A stretch of 64,000 bases of DNA from Parasedimentitalea huanghaiensis (GCF_009753675.1 NZ_WQLV01000004.1:124001-188000); one strand, 5' to 3'; shown: positions 34,890-44,397, counted from the first letter of the stretch. Notes: generated from the letters alone by a model not told the origin. Program-made: numbers and translations.

Positions 34890-36710
34890 GTGTTAGATCA
34901 GCCAATTGCCCAAATTAAAGGACTCCGAGTCGAGTTTCAGACCAAAGATGGTCCGGTCGTAGGGGTCAAAGATGTCTCTTTTGACATCAATCCGGGCGAA
35001 ACTGTTTGCGTGGTTGGCGAATCCGGCTCTGGTAAATCCGTTTCTTCGCTGTCGCTTATGCGTCTGGTCGAGTTTGGCGGTGGCGAAATCGCCGCCGGTG
35101 AACTGATGTTTGATCGCCGGGAGGGCGGTCAAATTGATTTGTCCAATGCTGGGCAAGACATGATGAAAGAGATTCGCGGTGATGAAATAGGAATGATCTT
35201 TCAGGAGCCCATGACGGCCCTGAACCCGGTTTTCACCGTTGGACGGCAGTTGACGGAAGGCTTGCGTGTTCACAAAAACATGAACAAAAAGCAGGCTGAA
35301 GAGCGTGCTTTGGAACTGCTGCACCAAGTTCGTATCCCTGAACCCGACCGGCGCATGACCCAATATCCCCACGAATTGTCCGGTGGGATGCGCCAGCGTG
35401 TGGTGATTGCAATGGCAATGGCCTGCGAGCCACGCTTGTTGATCGCGGATGAGCCTACAACTGCGCTGGATGTGACCATTCAGGCCGAAATTCTGGCGCT
35501 CATGGATCGTCTGAAGCGCGAAACTGGTACTGCGGTGATGTTCATCACTCATGATATGGCGGTTGTGGCACAGATGGCCGACCGCGTTGTGGTGATGTTC
35601 CGCGGCAATAAGGTCGAAGAAGGTCCTGTCGAACAGATCTTTGAAAACCCGCAGCACGACTATACCAAAGCGCTATTGGCTGCGGTGCCTAAGCTGGGCG
35701 AGATGACCGGCAAAGCCTATCCGGAGCCCATGAAATTGATGGGTGTCGAAGGTCAGAAAATCGAACCAATCAAGGGCACCGAAGAGGTGATTCTGAGTGT
35801 CGAAAATCTGACAACCCGGTTCGACGTAAAAGGTGGGTTCTTGCGTCGGAACGTGGCGCAGGTGCATGCGGTTGAGGATGTTTCGTTCAAGCTGAATAAG
35901 GGACAAACCCTGTCACTTGTTGGCGAATCAGGCTGCGGAAAATCCACAACAGGGCGGGCTATTCTTAGATTGGTCGAACCTCAGTCAGGTAAAGTACTCT
36001 TTGACGATTGCAACGTGCTGGATCTGAACCAAAACGAGTTGCACAAGGTCCGTCAGGACATGCAGATGATTTTTCAGGATCCTTTTGCGTCCTTGAATCC
36101 TCAGATGGTTCTGTCTGAGCAGGTTGCCGAACCTATGCGTAACTATGGTTTGGCCAGCGGCTCGGAGTTACAGGATCGAGTGGCCAATCTATTTGATCGT
36201 GTTCAGCTCCCTCGAGATTTTATGCGTCGCTATCCACATGAAATGTCTGGTGGTCAGCGTCAGCGTATTGCTATTGCCCGTGCGCTGGCTCTGAATCCCA
36301 AGCTGATTATCGCAGACGAAGCAGTTTCAGCGTTGGATGTTTCGGTTCAGGCTCAGGTTTTGAACCTGATGATGGAACTTCAGGCTGATCTGGGGCTTTC
36401 GTTTTTGTTCATCAGCCACGATATGGCAGTGGTAGAGCGGGTCTCGCATCAGGTTGGTGTTATGTACCTTGGCCGAATCGTCGAATTGGGGCCGCGTGCC
36501 CGGGTGTTTGAAAACCCGCAGCATGCCTACACCCAGTCGCTAATGAAGGCTGTGCCAATTGCTGACCCGCGTCAGCGTAAATCTGAGCGGGATTTGAACT
36601 TTAAACCCATCCCGTCACCGATTCATGGGCTCGACTACAAGCCCGAACCTTCGCAGTACCTAGAGGTCGAACCTGGCCATTTTGTGCTGACAACTGACAG
36701 CGGATACTAA
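34890..36710 (+). CDS. Fused dipeptide ABC transporter ATPase (DppD-DppF-like)
   Basis: 606 residues with two complete ABC ATPase domains in one chain. Domain one has GESGSGKS (Walker A), LSGGMRQRVVIAMAMA (signature) and LLIADEPTTALDVT (Walker B). Domain two has GESGCGKSTTGR, MSGGQRQRIAIARALA and LIIADEAVSALDVS; the usual Pro of the second Walker B is Ala (DEA), a change also seen in some related ATPases. Peptide importers usually encode these as two genes. I chose GTG at 34890, with GAGGGAG just upstream; an ATG at 34869 lacks a ribosome site. It is divergent from its transporter partners and overlaps nothing, with argE two bases downstream. Confidence 0.92.
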   Translation: MLDQPIAQIKGLRVEFQTKDGPVVGVKDVSFDINPGETVCVVGESGSGKSVSSLSLMRLVEFGGGEIAAGELMFDRREGGQIDLSNAGQDMMKEIRGDEIGMIFQEPMTALNPVFTVGRQLTEGLRVHKNMNKKQAEERALELLHQVRIPEPDRRMTQYPHELSGGMRQRVVIAMAMACEPRLLIADEPTTALDVTIQAEILALMDRLKRETGTAVMFITHDMAVVAQMADRVVVMFRGNKVEEGPVEQIFENPQHDYTKALLAAVPKLGEMTGKAYPEPMKLMGVEGQKIEPIKGTEEVILSVENLTTRFDVKGGFLRRNVAQVHAVEDVSFKLNKGQTLSLVGESGCGKSTTGRAILRLVEPQSGKVLFDDCNVLDLNQNELHKVRQDMQMIFQDPFASLNPQMVLSEQVAEPMRNYGLASGSELQDRVANLFDRVQLPRDFMRRYPHEMSGGQRQRIAIARALALNPKLIIADEAVSALDVSVQAQVLNLMMELQADLGLSFLFISHDMAVVERVSHQVGVMYLGRIVELGPRARVFENPQHAYTQSLMKAVPIADPRQRKSERDLNFKPIPSPIHGLDYKPEPSQYLEVEPGHFVLTTDSGY

Positions 36711-36711
36711 A

Positions 36712-37875
36712 ATGACCAACAAAATGACCCCTCTTGAGATCATGCAGAAGCTGATCTCATTTCCAACGGTGAGCAGTGAAAGCAACCTGCCGTTGGTCGA
36801 GTGGGTAGAGGAGTATCTTGGCTCGCACGGTATCGTCAGCCACCGCTACACGGATCCGGATCAACCAAAAGCGGCCCTTTTTGCTCACGTAGGTCCGCAA
36901 GTCGAAGGTGCAGTTGTGTTGTCCGGGCATACCGATGTGGTGCCGGTCGAAGGACAGGCTTGGGACAGTGATCCCTTCACGGTGATTGAGCGCGACGGTA
37001 AGTATTTTGGCCGTGGGACCTGTGACATGAAAGGCTTTGACGCACTGGCAATTTGGGCGCTGGTCGAGGCGCAGACCGTTGGAGTCAACCGTCCGCTGCA
37101 GCTTGCGCTTAGCTATGATGAAGAAGTGGGCTGTACCGGCGCGCCACCGATGATCGAGGCGATGCAGCCGATTCTACCAAAGGGATCAGCGGTGATCGTA
37201 GGTGAACCTTCGATGATGAAGGCGGTTACGGGGCATAAAGGCGGTTATGGCTATGCAACCCATGTTCATGGATTCGAAGTGCACAGCTCGTTGGTTCACA
37301 CGGGTGTCAGCGCCATCATGCAGGCCGCCAAGCTGGTCGACTGGACCAATATCCGTAATGCCGAAACCTGGGCGCAGGAGCCTGACGAGATTGCAGCGAT
37401 GTTTGAACCACCTTGGACAACCCTGCATGTAGGGGTGATCAATGGCGGGACGGCCCAGAACATTACCGCAAAGGATTGCCAGTTCAGTCTGGATATGCGG
37501 ATTTTGCCAACCGAAACCGCGTCTGATTGGCGCGACGCATATATGCAGCGAGTAGGTGAGGTCGAGGCCGAGATGCAGGCGATCCATCCGGATACACGAA
37601 TCGAAGTTGAGCAGGTATTTGATGTCCCTGGCCTAAAACCCGAAGACGAGGGCGAAGCAGAGGGGCTGGTCCGCGCAATTACCGGTGACAATGGCAGCCA
37701 CGTGGTCAGCTATGGCACCGAAGCAGGCCAGTTTCAGCAGGCCGGGTATTCGGCCGTTGTCTGCGGTCCCGGGGACATCGCCCAAGCCCACCAGCCAAAT
37801 GAATTTGTGACGGTTGCACAGTTCAACGCAGGGCATGACTTCATGAAGAAACTGGTTGAGCGGTTGGCTGCATAG
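36712..37875 (+). CDS. argE: Acetylornithine deacetylase (M20 family)
   Basis: 387-residue M20 zinc deacylase that frees an amino acid from an N-acyl group. Metal and catalytic motifs are visible: LSGHTDVVPVEGQAWDSDPF with the His-x-Asp pair, GRGTCDMKGF with the bridging Asp, and the catalytic Glu in DEEVGCTG. ArgE normally makes ornithine in arginine synthesis. Here the gene follows the peptide ATPase after one base and precedes two more M20 enzymes, so a catabolic deacylase role is as likely as arginine synthesis. The ATG at 36712 is preferred; a second Met lies four codons on. Confidence 0.88.
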   Translation: MTNKMTPLEIMQKLISFPTVSSESNLPLVEWVEEYLGSHGIVSHRYTDPDQPKAALFAHVGPQVEGAVVLSGHTDVVPVEGQAWDSDPFTVIERDGKYFGRGTCDMKGFDALAIWALVEAQTVGVNRPLQLALSYDEEVGCTGAPPMIEAMQPILPKGSAVIVGEPSMMKAVTGHKGGYGYATHVHGFEVHSSLVHTGVSAIMQAAKLVDWTNIRNAETWAQEPDEIAAMFEPPWTTLHVGVINGGTAQNITAKDCQFSLDMRILPTETASDWRDAYMQRVGEVEAEMQAIHPDTRIEVEQVFDVPGLKPEDEGEAEGLVRAITGDNGSHVVSYGTEAGQFQQAGYSAVVCGPGDIAQAHQPNEFVTVAQFNAGHDFMKKLVERLAA

Positions 37876-37915
37876 TCCGATTTCAGAGTGATCTGCCTAA
37901 CAAATCAAATCTTTA

Positions 37916-37940
37916 GAGGGCTGCCGCGGCGGCCCTTTTT
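37916..37940 (+). terminator. Rho-independent terminator after argE
   Basis: AGGGCTGCC, loop GC, GGCGGCCCT forms a 9-bp stem with one G-T wobble (37916-37935), followed by TTTTT. It ends the fused-ATPase and argE transcript; the two M20 genes 140 bases further on probably have their own promoter. Confidence 0.8.
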
Positions 37941-38076
37941 GCTGTTCAGGCTCCTCCCAAGACAACGCATCAAAAATCGTTATACGACCAACAAAATTCT
38001 TTGCATGACCGCGCCTTGAGATACTTGATAAGACAACTTATTTGTTTGACAGTGAGCGGAACCATGGGAGGTTTGT

Positions 38077-39243
38077 ATGCCAATCAAAAATAGTTTCGCC
38101 GAGATGCATGGTGAGATAACAGGCTGGCGTCGCCACCTGCATGAAAACCCTGAACTGCTGTATGACGTACACGAAACTGCGGCGTTTGTTGTTGAGCGGC
38201 TGAAAGAGTTTGGAATAACCGACATTACCACCGGAATCGGGAAAACCGGTGTCGTTGCGACTGTTAAAGGTAAGACGGATACCAAGGGTCGAGTGGTGGG
38301 CCTGCGCGCGGATATGGACGCGTTGCCGATCGAAGAAGCCACCGGCGCGGAATACGCCTCAAAAGTGCCGGGTAAGATGCATGCCTGTGGCCACGACGGC
38401 CATACTTCGATGTTATTGGGGGCCGCCAAATATCTGGCCGAGACCCGCAACTTCGACGGCACCGCAGTGCTAATTTTCCAGCCCGCTGAGGAAGGTGGGG
38501 CAGGTGGTAAGGCCATGTGTGACGATGGCCTGATGGACCGTTGGGGCATTCAAGAAGTCTATGGAATGCACAATGCGCCGGGTTTGCCTGTTGGTGAGTT
38601 TGAAATCTGTAACGGCGCCTCGCTGGCGTCTTCAGACGAGTTTGAAATTGTGGTGACAGGTAAGGGCGGCCACGCAGCGATGCCCCACGAGGCTGTTGAT
38701 ACCACATTGGTTGCGGCACAGATCCTGATTTCCCTGCAAACCATCGTGTCGCGTAACGTTGACCCGATCAAACGCGTTGTATTGACCGTTGGCACGTTCG
38801 AGACCGACAGCGAAGCGTCAAATGTCATTGCCCATTCTGTACGCATGGCGGGGACTGTTCGCACGTTGGACCCTGAATATCGCAAGATTGCCGAAGAGCG
38901 CGTACGCCGGATTGCGACCGATACAGCCTCGGCCTTTGGTGCCAGTGCCGAGATTAACTGGGACGCCGGGTATCCGGCAACCATTAATACCCCGGATGAA
39001 ACGGTATATGCTGCGGATGCTGCGCGTGCCGTGGCAGGCACGGTCAATGACAACGCTGAACCGATCATGCCCTCCGAAGACTTTGCTTATATGCTGGAAG
39101 AACGCCCCGGCGCCTATATCTCGATTGGCAATGGCGACAGTGCCATGTGCCACCACCCAGCTTTTGATTTCAACGATGATGCTATCCCCGCGGGATGCAG
39201 CTGGTTCGCCGAACTGGTTGAACGACGTATGCCCGCACTCTGA
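38077..39243 (+). CDS. M20 amidohydrolase (hippurate hydrolase/aminoacylase type), copy 1
   Basis: 388 residues of the M20D group, which removes acyl or aryl-acyl groups from amino acids; family members include hippurate and IAA-amino acid hydrolases. Metal-site blocks are LRADMDALPIEEATG, HACGHDGHTSMLLGAA (Cys and His ligands) and FQPAEEGGAGG with the catalytic Glu pair. The N-terminus WRRHLHENPELLYDVHET is typical. It is 16 bases before a close paralogue, and the two are likely cotranscribed. I chose ATG at 38077 (in MPIKNSF), with GGGAGG upstream. The substrate is unproven. Confidence 0.92.
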   Translation: MPIKNSFAEMHGEITGWRRHLHENPELLYDVHETAAFVVERLKEFGITDITTGIGKTGVVATVKGKTDTKGRVVGLRADMDALPIEEATGAEYASKVPGKMHACGHDGHTSMLLGAAKYLAETRNFDGTAVLIFQPAEEGGAGGKAMCDDGLMDRWGIQEVYGMHNAPGLPVGEFEICNGASLASSDEFEIVVTGKGGHAAMPHEAVDTTLVAAQILISLQTIVSRNVDPIKRVVLTVGTFETDSEASNVIAHSVRMAGTVRTLDPEYRKIAEERVRRIATDTASAFGASAEINWDAGYPATINTPDETVYAADAARAVAGTVNDNAEPIMPSEDFAYMLEERPGAYISIGNGDSAMCHHPAFDFNDDAIPAGCSWFAELVERRMPAL

Positions 39244-39259
39244 AGAAGGAAGACCCTAG

Positions 39260-40423
39260 ATGCCCGTTAAGAACCGTTTTGCCGAACTGCAGTCGGAAAT
39301 CACCGAATGGCGCCGCGACATTCACGAAAACCCCGAAATCCTGTTCGAAACCCACCGCACCAGCGCCTTAGTCGCAGAAAAGCTGAAAGAGTTCGGCTGT
39401 GATGAGATTGTCACCGGCATTGGCCGAACTGGTGTTGTTGGTGTCATCAAAGGTAAAAGCAACACGTCTGGCAAAGTCATTGGTCTTCGGGCTGATATGG
39501 ACGCACTGCCAATCCATGAGGCGACCGGGCTGGACTATGCCTCCAAAACAGATGGCGCCATGCATGCCTGTGGCCATGATGGTCACACCGCTATGTTGCT
39601 CGGCGCGGCCAAATACCTGTCTGAAACCCGCAACTTCGACGGTTCAGTTGTGGTGATCTTTCAGCCCGCCGAAGAAGGCGGCGGCGGCGGCAAAGAAATG
39701 TGTGATGACGGCATGATGGATCGCTGGAACATCCAAGAAGTGTACGGAATGCATAACTGGCCGGGTAAGCCTGTTGGCGCGTTTGGTATCCGCGCGGGTG
39801 CTTTCTTTGCGGCCACTGATCAGTTTGACATTACTTTAGAAGGATTTGGTGGCCATGCCGCCATGCCACAAAAAACGGTCGATACAACTGTGATGGCAGC
39901 GCAGGCCGTTATGGCCTTGCAGACTATTGCCAGCCGCAACGCGGACCCGGTAGATCAGATCGTTGTCTCTGTGACGTCTTTTGAAACCTCATCAAAAGCG
40001 TTCAACGTGATCCCGCAATCGGTTCAATTGAAAGGAACCGTGCGTACTATGAGCGCCGAAATGCGTGATCTGGCCGAAAAGCGGATCAACGAGATCTGTT
40101 CGGGTGTTGCAGCGACATTTGGTGGCAGCGCTGATGTGACCTACATTCGCGGTTACCCAGCGATGGTCAACCACGAAGAGCAGACTGAATTTGCTGCTGA
40201 TGTGGCACGCAAAGTTTCCGGTGGCTGTGAACACGCTGAGTTGGTGATGGGGGGCGAAGATTTTGCCTTTATGCTGGAAGAGCGTCCTGGCGCCTATATT
40301 CTGGTTGGCAATGGCGACACCGCCGCCGTGCACCATCCCGAGTATAACTTTAACGACGAAGCAATCCCTGCTGGATGCAGCTGGTGGGCTGAGATTGTCG
40401 AGCAGCGGATGCCTGCTGCCTAA
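39260..40423 (+). CDS. M20 amidohydrolase (hippurate hydrolase/aminoacylase type), copy 2
   Basis: 387 residues, a tandem paralogue of the gene at 38077 with long shared stretches by eye: KNRFAELQSEITEWRRDIHENP, LRADMDALPIHEATGLDY and HACGHDGHTAMLLGAAKYL. All metal ligands and the catalytic Glu (FQPAEEGGGGG) are kept. The two differ mainly around residues 180-230, the lid region that shapes substrate choice, so duplication followed by specialisation is plausible. ATG at 39260 has GAAGGAAG upstream. A hairpin plus dispersed element follows. Confidence 0.92.
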   Translation: MPVKNRFAELQSEITEWRRDIHENPEILFETHRTSALVAEKLKEFGCDEIVTGIGRTGVVGVIKGKSNTSGKVIGLRADMDALPIHEATGLDYASKTDGAMHACGHDGHTAMLLGAAKYLSETRNFDGSVVVIFQPAEEGGGGGKEMCDDGMMDRWNIQEVYGMHNWPGKPVGAFGIRAGAFFAATDQFDITLEGFGGHAAMPQKTVDTTVMAAQAVMALQTIASRNADPVDQIVVSVTSFETSSKAFNVIPQSVQLKGTVRTMSAEMRDLAEKRINEICSGVAATFGGSADVTYIRGYPAMVNHEEQTEFAADVARKVSGGCEHAELVMGGEDFAFMLEERPGAYILVGNGDTAAVHHPEYNFNDEAIPAGCSWWAEIVEQRMPAA

Positions 40424-40435
40424 CGCAAACTAAAA

Positions 40436-40510
40436 AAGGGGGGGCGATCTGCCCCCTCTTGACCTGCGGCCAATTCACCCCCGAGGATATTTAGGGCTAG
40501 ATGAAGTGGG
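40436..40510. repeat. Hairpin plus GAGGATATTT intergenic element, copy 2, with terminator
   Basis: A stem of about ten pairs (one G-T) joins AAGGGGGGGC (40436-40445) to GCCCCCTCTT (40451-40460) with a five-base loop. On the minus strand it is followed by TTTTTT, so it is a real terminator for the glycosyltransferase gene. The element then shows CCCCCGAGGATATTT (40478-40492) and GGGCTAGATGAAG, as in copies 1 and 3. Confidence 0.65.
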
Positions 40511-40513
40511 ATC

Positions 40514-41581
40514 CTAACCTTTTTCCCAAAGGTTTTGATAGACAGTTTCAATCCCAGAGGCTTCGAAGCCAGAGCTGAAGCTGTGGACAGAAATGTCGCG
40601 GGCATCTCGGCTCATCTCGGCGTATTGAGACGGATTGCCTAGGATTGTATCTGCGGCTGTGGCGGCGGCGGCAGCGTCTTTGAGAGGGACCACGGCACCG
40701 GCTTTTCCTTGCGCGGAAAACTCTTGGTAATATCCGGTATCAGATCCAACAAAGGGTACACCGCTGGCCATGCCTTCGAGAGGGACCATTCCGTATCCTT
40801 CGTAACGGGGGAGTTGCATAACCAATGACAACCCACGCATCAAATTCGGTAGCTCTGCAGGACCAACCTCGCCAGGAAACAGGATGCGATCTGAAAGGTT
40901 GGCCGCCTTGATGCGCGTTTGAAGGTCGGCGAGGAACCTTTGATGTTCACGTCCGGCACGGCCAATAACCAACGCCTTGGCCGTGGGGTGCCGAGGGAGC
41001 AGCTGGATCATTGCATCGACAAACAGGTCGGTGCCCTTTTCTGGGCGGATGCGCCCGATTGTGGCGAAGCCCTGCGTACCACCATAGCCCAAAGCAGACC
41101 AAGCCGCTGCGCGGTCCGGGGCCGGGGTGAAGAGCTCTGTATCAACCCCATGCGGCACAACAGCCTGCACGTTGTCCACATAGTGTGCGGCGATTTCGGT
41201 GGTGGCGACAATCGCATCCATCTGACGGATCAGCCAGCGCGGGTATGCAGAATGCAGACGCTGTGCTGCTGAGGTGAACACGACGCGAATTGGTAGTTTC
41301 AGCACGTCGCGTGACCAAATCGCAGCGCGCATTTCTGGATTGCGGCGGACATGCCATATGGAAAAGTCACGTCCCTCTGGCGCGGTTTTGCACATCTCGC
41401 GCGCTTGCTTCAGTGTGATCGGGGCTGGGCATCCTGGCAAAGGGTAGCCGACCAGATGCAGATCATGCTGCTTGGCTTGCTGGCGGATGACATTGGCGGC
41501 AGTGGCAGAAACACCAGTGAAGTTTTTGTTGAAGTTGGTGACAAATAACTCAGCCAATTTTCGGGTCCAGTTCAAGCTCAT
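40514..41581 (-). CDS. Glycosyltransferase family 4
   Basis: 355-residue GT-B fold transferase. The C-terminal donor-binding E-x7-E motif is EGYGMVPLEGMASGVPFVGS, and FATIGRIRPEKGTDLFVDAM supplies the typical Arg/Lys. The N-terminus around VTNFNKNFTGVSATAANVI is the acceptor-side start seen in related enzymes; the true start could therefore be a few codons inside the listed one at 41581, which overlaps waaA by 32 bases. Location directly after waaA suggests a sugar transfer to the lipid A core. Roseobacter LPS cores are poorly known, so the acceptor is an inference. Confidence 0.88.
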   Translation of the reverse strand: MSLNWTRKLAELFVTNFNKNFTGVSATAANVIRQQAKQHDLHLVGYPLPGCPAPITLKQAREMCKTAPEGRDFSIWHVRRNPEMRAAIWSRDVLKLPIRVVFTSAAQRLHSAYPRWLIRQMDAIVATTEIAAHYVDNVQAVVPHGVDTELFTPAPDRAAAWSALGYGGTQGFATIGRIRPEKGTDLFVDAMIQLLPRHPTAKALVIGRAGREHQRFLADLQTRIKAANLSDRILFPGEVGPAELPNLMRGLSLVMQLPRYEGYGMVPLEGMASGVPFVGSDTGYYQEFSAQGKAGAVVPLKDAAAAATAADTILGNPSQYAEMSRDARDISVHSFSSGFEASGIETVYQNLWEKG

Positions 41582-42860
41582 GTATCAAAGTGTCGACCAC
41601 GTCATGCAGTTGTTTGGATTGGCCGTTGGCAAACGCGTTTGCTGCCTGTTGTGCTTGTTTCAACGCTTCGGGTTGAGAGAGCCAATGCGAGACCGCCTTT
41701 GCAAGCTGTTCGGCGTCGTGTATTTCGACCGCGCCTTTGGCAGCGATCATAGGGGGGAATGTTTCAGTAAAATTGTGGTATCCTGGCCCGGTAATCACGG
41801 CTGCGCCAGCCTGTGCGACCTCAAACGGGTTGTGACCGCCAATGGGTTCAATTGATCCGCCCAGAAAAACGATGGGCGATAGTGCATACCAGCAACCCAA
41901 TTCGCCCATAGTGTCAGCCAGATAAATCTGGATACCTTTGGTGGGTAGCTCGCCTTTGCTGCGACGGGCAAAACTCATGCCAGTTTTGGCAATTAGATCC
42001 GTAACGTCGTCAGCACGTTCGGGATGGCGGGGGACCAGCAGTAAGCAGAGATCCGGGTGATCCTGTAACAGTGCCTTATGAGCCGTCAGCACTGGTTGTT
42101 CTTCGCCGATGTGGGTGGAGCTCGCCACCCAAACCGGGCGTGTGTCTAAGCTGTCACGCAGCTGCGAAAGTGTGTCTGCATCAACGGGGAGAGGGGCGCT
42201 TCCTGCCTTGAGGTTGCCACCAGCGTGCACATGGTCAGGATCCGCGCCAAGGCTGAGCAGATGGTCAGACATGCGATCATTCTGGGTGAGGAACAGAGAA
42301 AACTGCGCCATAATAAAACGTGCGGTTGGCGCCTTTTTCTGCCAGCGTGCTACCGAACGCTCAGACAGTCGGGCGTTGACCAGTGCCAACCGAGCGCCAG
42401 AGCGACGGGTGGCAACCAGCGTGATCGGCCATAATTCACTTTCGACAAAAATTGCAGCGGCTGGGCGCCAGTGAGCCAGGAAGCGTTGAACGGGGCTGGT
42501 GGCGTCCAGTGGGGCATATTGATGACGACAGCGGGGCGGCATGCGTTTTGCCACTACCTCTGCAGCTGTTGCAGTGCCCGAGGTTAGCAGGAACTGTGCC
42601 TGTGGTAGGTGCTCGCCTAGGCGTGCAATCAGGGTTAGAGCGGCAAGACTTTCCCCGACCGAGGCGCCATGGAACCAGATGAGTGGTCCTTCAGGGCAGG
42701 GCAGGCTGGAATACCCCAGGCGTTCCTTCTGGCGTTCGTTTGATACACCCTGCGCAGCCAGCTTGGCCGCGACCTTGCGATAAGCAAACGGGGCGATCAG
42801 CGCTGTTGCACTGCGATACAGATAATAGAGCAGCGTTGGGCCGCCGCCTGTCGATGCCAT
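41550..42860 (-). CDS. waaA: 3-deoxy-D-manno-octulosonic acid (Kdo) transferase
   Basis: 436-residue GT30 enzyme that adds Kdo to lipid IVA at the inner membrane. Family marks are the N-terminal hydrophobic anchor (LLYYLYRSATALIAPFAYRK), PLIWFHGASVGESLAAL with the catalytic Glu, and GGSIEPIGGHNPFEVAQAGAAV near the C-terminus. Length is normal. It starts one base after the moaA stop and overlaps the glycosyltransferase end, so the three genes form a tight minus-strand run. moaA is functionally unrelated and probably just shares the transcript. Confidence 0.95.
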   Translation of the reverse strand: MASTGGGPTLLYYLYRSATALIAPFAYRKVAAKLAAQGVSNERQKERLGYSSLPCPEGPLIWFHGASVGESLAALTLIARLGEHLPQAQFLLTSGTATAAEVVAKRMPPRCRHQYAPLDATSPVQRFLAHWRPAAAIFVESELWPITLVATRRSGARLALVNARLSERSVARWQKKAPTARFIMAQFSLFLTQNDRMSDHLLSLGADPDHVHAGGNLKAGSAPLPVDADTLSQLRDSLDTRPVWVASSTHIGEEQPVLTAHKALLQDHPDLCLLLVPRHPERADDVTDLIAKTGMSFARRSKGELPTKGIQIYLADTMGELGCWYALSPIVFLGGSIEPIGGHNPFEVAQAGAAVITGPGYHNFTETFPPMIAAKGAVEIHDAEQLAKAVSHWLSQPEALKQAQQAANAFANGQSKQLHDVVDTLIHELELDPKIG

Positions 42861-42861
42861 T

Positions 42862-43869
42862 TTAGCCGCCAGTGTGGCTCATATGACGGGACATCTGCCC
42901 GTCGACGCGCTGGCGTGAATAGTCAAAATCATGGCCTTTGGGTTTCAGGCCGATAGCTGCACGGATCGCCTGTTCTAGAGCGTCATCATTGTCAGGCTGC
43001 TGTCGCATCGCAGGGCGAAGGTCTTGCATACCTTCCTGGCCTAAGCAGGTGTACAATTCGCCCGTACATGTCAGGCGAACACGATTGCAGCTTTCACAGA
43101 AATTATGGCTCATCGGAGTGATGAAACCAATTTTTTGTCCAGTCTGTTCCAAGCGAACATAGCGAGCAGGTCCACCAGTCGACTCTGCCAGGTCGGTAAC
43201 CTGATAATGGTCCTCATAGGCTTTGCGCACATCTTTGAGCGACCAGTATTGACCAAAGCGGTCTTCGTTGCCCAAATCACCCATTGGCATGACCTCGATC
43301 CAGGTCAGGTCCATGCCCCGGTCGGCGCACCATTCCGTGATGGTTGGCAGTTCGTCTTCGTTGAAGCCTTTTAAGGCCACTGCGTTGATCTTGATCTTCA
43401 GACCAGCCTTTTGTGCGGCGTCAATGCCGCGCATGACCTGAGGCAGGCGACCCCAGCGGGTGATGTCAGCGAATTTTTTCTCGTCGATGGTATCCATCGA
43501 AATATTGATCCGGCGCACACCCGCGTCAAAAAGGTCTTGAGCGTATTTTTCCAACTGCGAGCCATTGGTGGTTACCGTCAGTTCTTTCAGCGCGCCACTG
43601 TCCAGATGGCGAGTCATTGAGCGAAAGAAGGTCATGATGCCACGACGGACCAGTGGCTCTCCTCCGGTGATGCGCAGTTTTTGGACGCCCATATGAATAA
43701 AGGACGAGCACATGCGGTCCAATTCTTCCAGCGTTAGAAGTTCTTTCTTAGGGAGAAAGGTCATGTTCTCGGACATGCAATAGACGCAGCGGAAATCGCA
43801 GCGGTCAGTGACCGAGATGCGAAGGTAAGTGATGGCGCGGGCGAATGGATCGATAAGCGGAGCTGTCAT
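42862..43869 (-). CDS. moaA: GTP 3',8-cyclase (molybdenum cofactor synthesis)
   Basis: 335-residue radical SAM enzyme starting molybdopterin synthesis from GTP. The SAM cluster is CDFRCVYC at residues about 24-31, and the second C-terminal cluster is [32 protein letters not shown] binds SAM. The C-terminal end SRHMSHTGG keeps the GG pair required for radical transfer in MoaA. It supports molybdoenzymes such as the iorAB-type oxidoreductase at 14784-17492, though not neighbouring it. It is the first gene of the moaA, waaA, GT4 run. Confidence 0.96.
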   Translation of the reverse strand: MTAPLIDPFARAITYLRISVTDRCDFRCVYCMSENMTFLPKKELLTLEELDRMCSSFIHMGVQKLRITGGEPLVRRGIMTFFRSMTRHLDSGALKELTVTTNGSQLEKYAQDLFDAGVRRINISMDTIDEKKFADITRWGRLPQVMRGIDAAQKAGLKIKINAVALKGFNEDELPTITEWCADRGMDLTWIEVMPMGDLGNEDRFGQYWSLKDVRKAYEDHYQVTDLAESTGGPARYVRLEQTGQKIGFITPMSHNFCESCNRVRLTCTGELYTCLGQEGMQDLRPAMRQQPDNDDALEQAIRAAIGLKPKGHDFDYSRQRVDGQMSRHMSHTGG

Positions 43870-43960
43870 AGCTCATAGGTAAGGCGGGGTTTGGCCTGCG
43901 GCAAGGCTATTGTGAGCGAAGTGACTGGCAAAGCGCGTTTTGCAGGGGTAGGGTTTGACT

Positions 43961-44368
43961 ATGTGCAAACTCTTTGTCTTTCTCCCCGCTATGTTATTTG
44001 TCTCCGCCTGTGATTTGTCTTCGATTAGATTGGGGGCTCCTGATCCGGTGCCGCCGCCGCTTGAAGTGGTCGATGCAGTGCCTTCTGATCCATCAGAGAC
44101 TGGATCCGCACCCACATTCAGCGGTACCGCAACGACGGTGGCCGGGTTGGGGGATCCAACAGTGCCGGGGCTGTGGATGGAAACGCCTCTCGTCTCTTCT
44201 CAGCAGATGGGCCGCGTGCGCAGTGCATCTGGCACCGAAGTTACACTGACTCTGCGTCCTATCGCCGGGGAGGCGAGTTCTGGTAGTCGGTTGTCGATTG
44301 ACGCCATGCGCGCCTTGGGTGCGCCGCTGACTGAACTCATCGAGGTACAGGTGACAGCTGCGTCGTAA
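43961..44368 (+). CDS. Small predicted lipoprotein
   Basis: 135 residues. The start MCKLFVFLPAMLFVSAC is a lipoprotein signal with lipobox-like FVSAC, so Cys17 would be lipidated. A Pro-rich linker (APDPVPPPLEVV) and a beta-pattern C-terminal domain follow (MGRVRSASGTEVTLTLRPI). I do not recognise the family. I chose ATG at 43961; a TTG two codons upstream in frame is unlikely. It is divergent from moaA and convergent with alkD, with a bidirectional terminator after it. Confidence 0.75.
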   Translation: MCKLFVFLPAMLFVSACDLSSIRLGAPDPVPPPLEVVDAVPSDPSETGSAPTFSGTATTVAGLGDPTVPGLWMETPLVSSQQMGRVRSASGTEVTLTLRPIAGEASSGSRLSIDAMRALGAPLTELIEVQVTAAS

Positions 44369-44397
44369 ACTGCAAAAGCCTGTATCGCATGTGTGAA

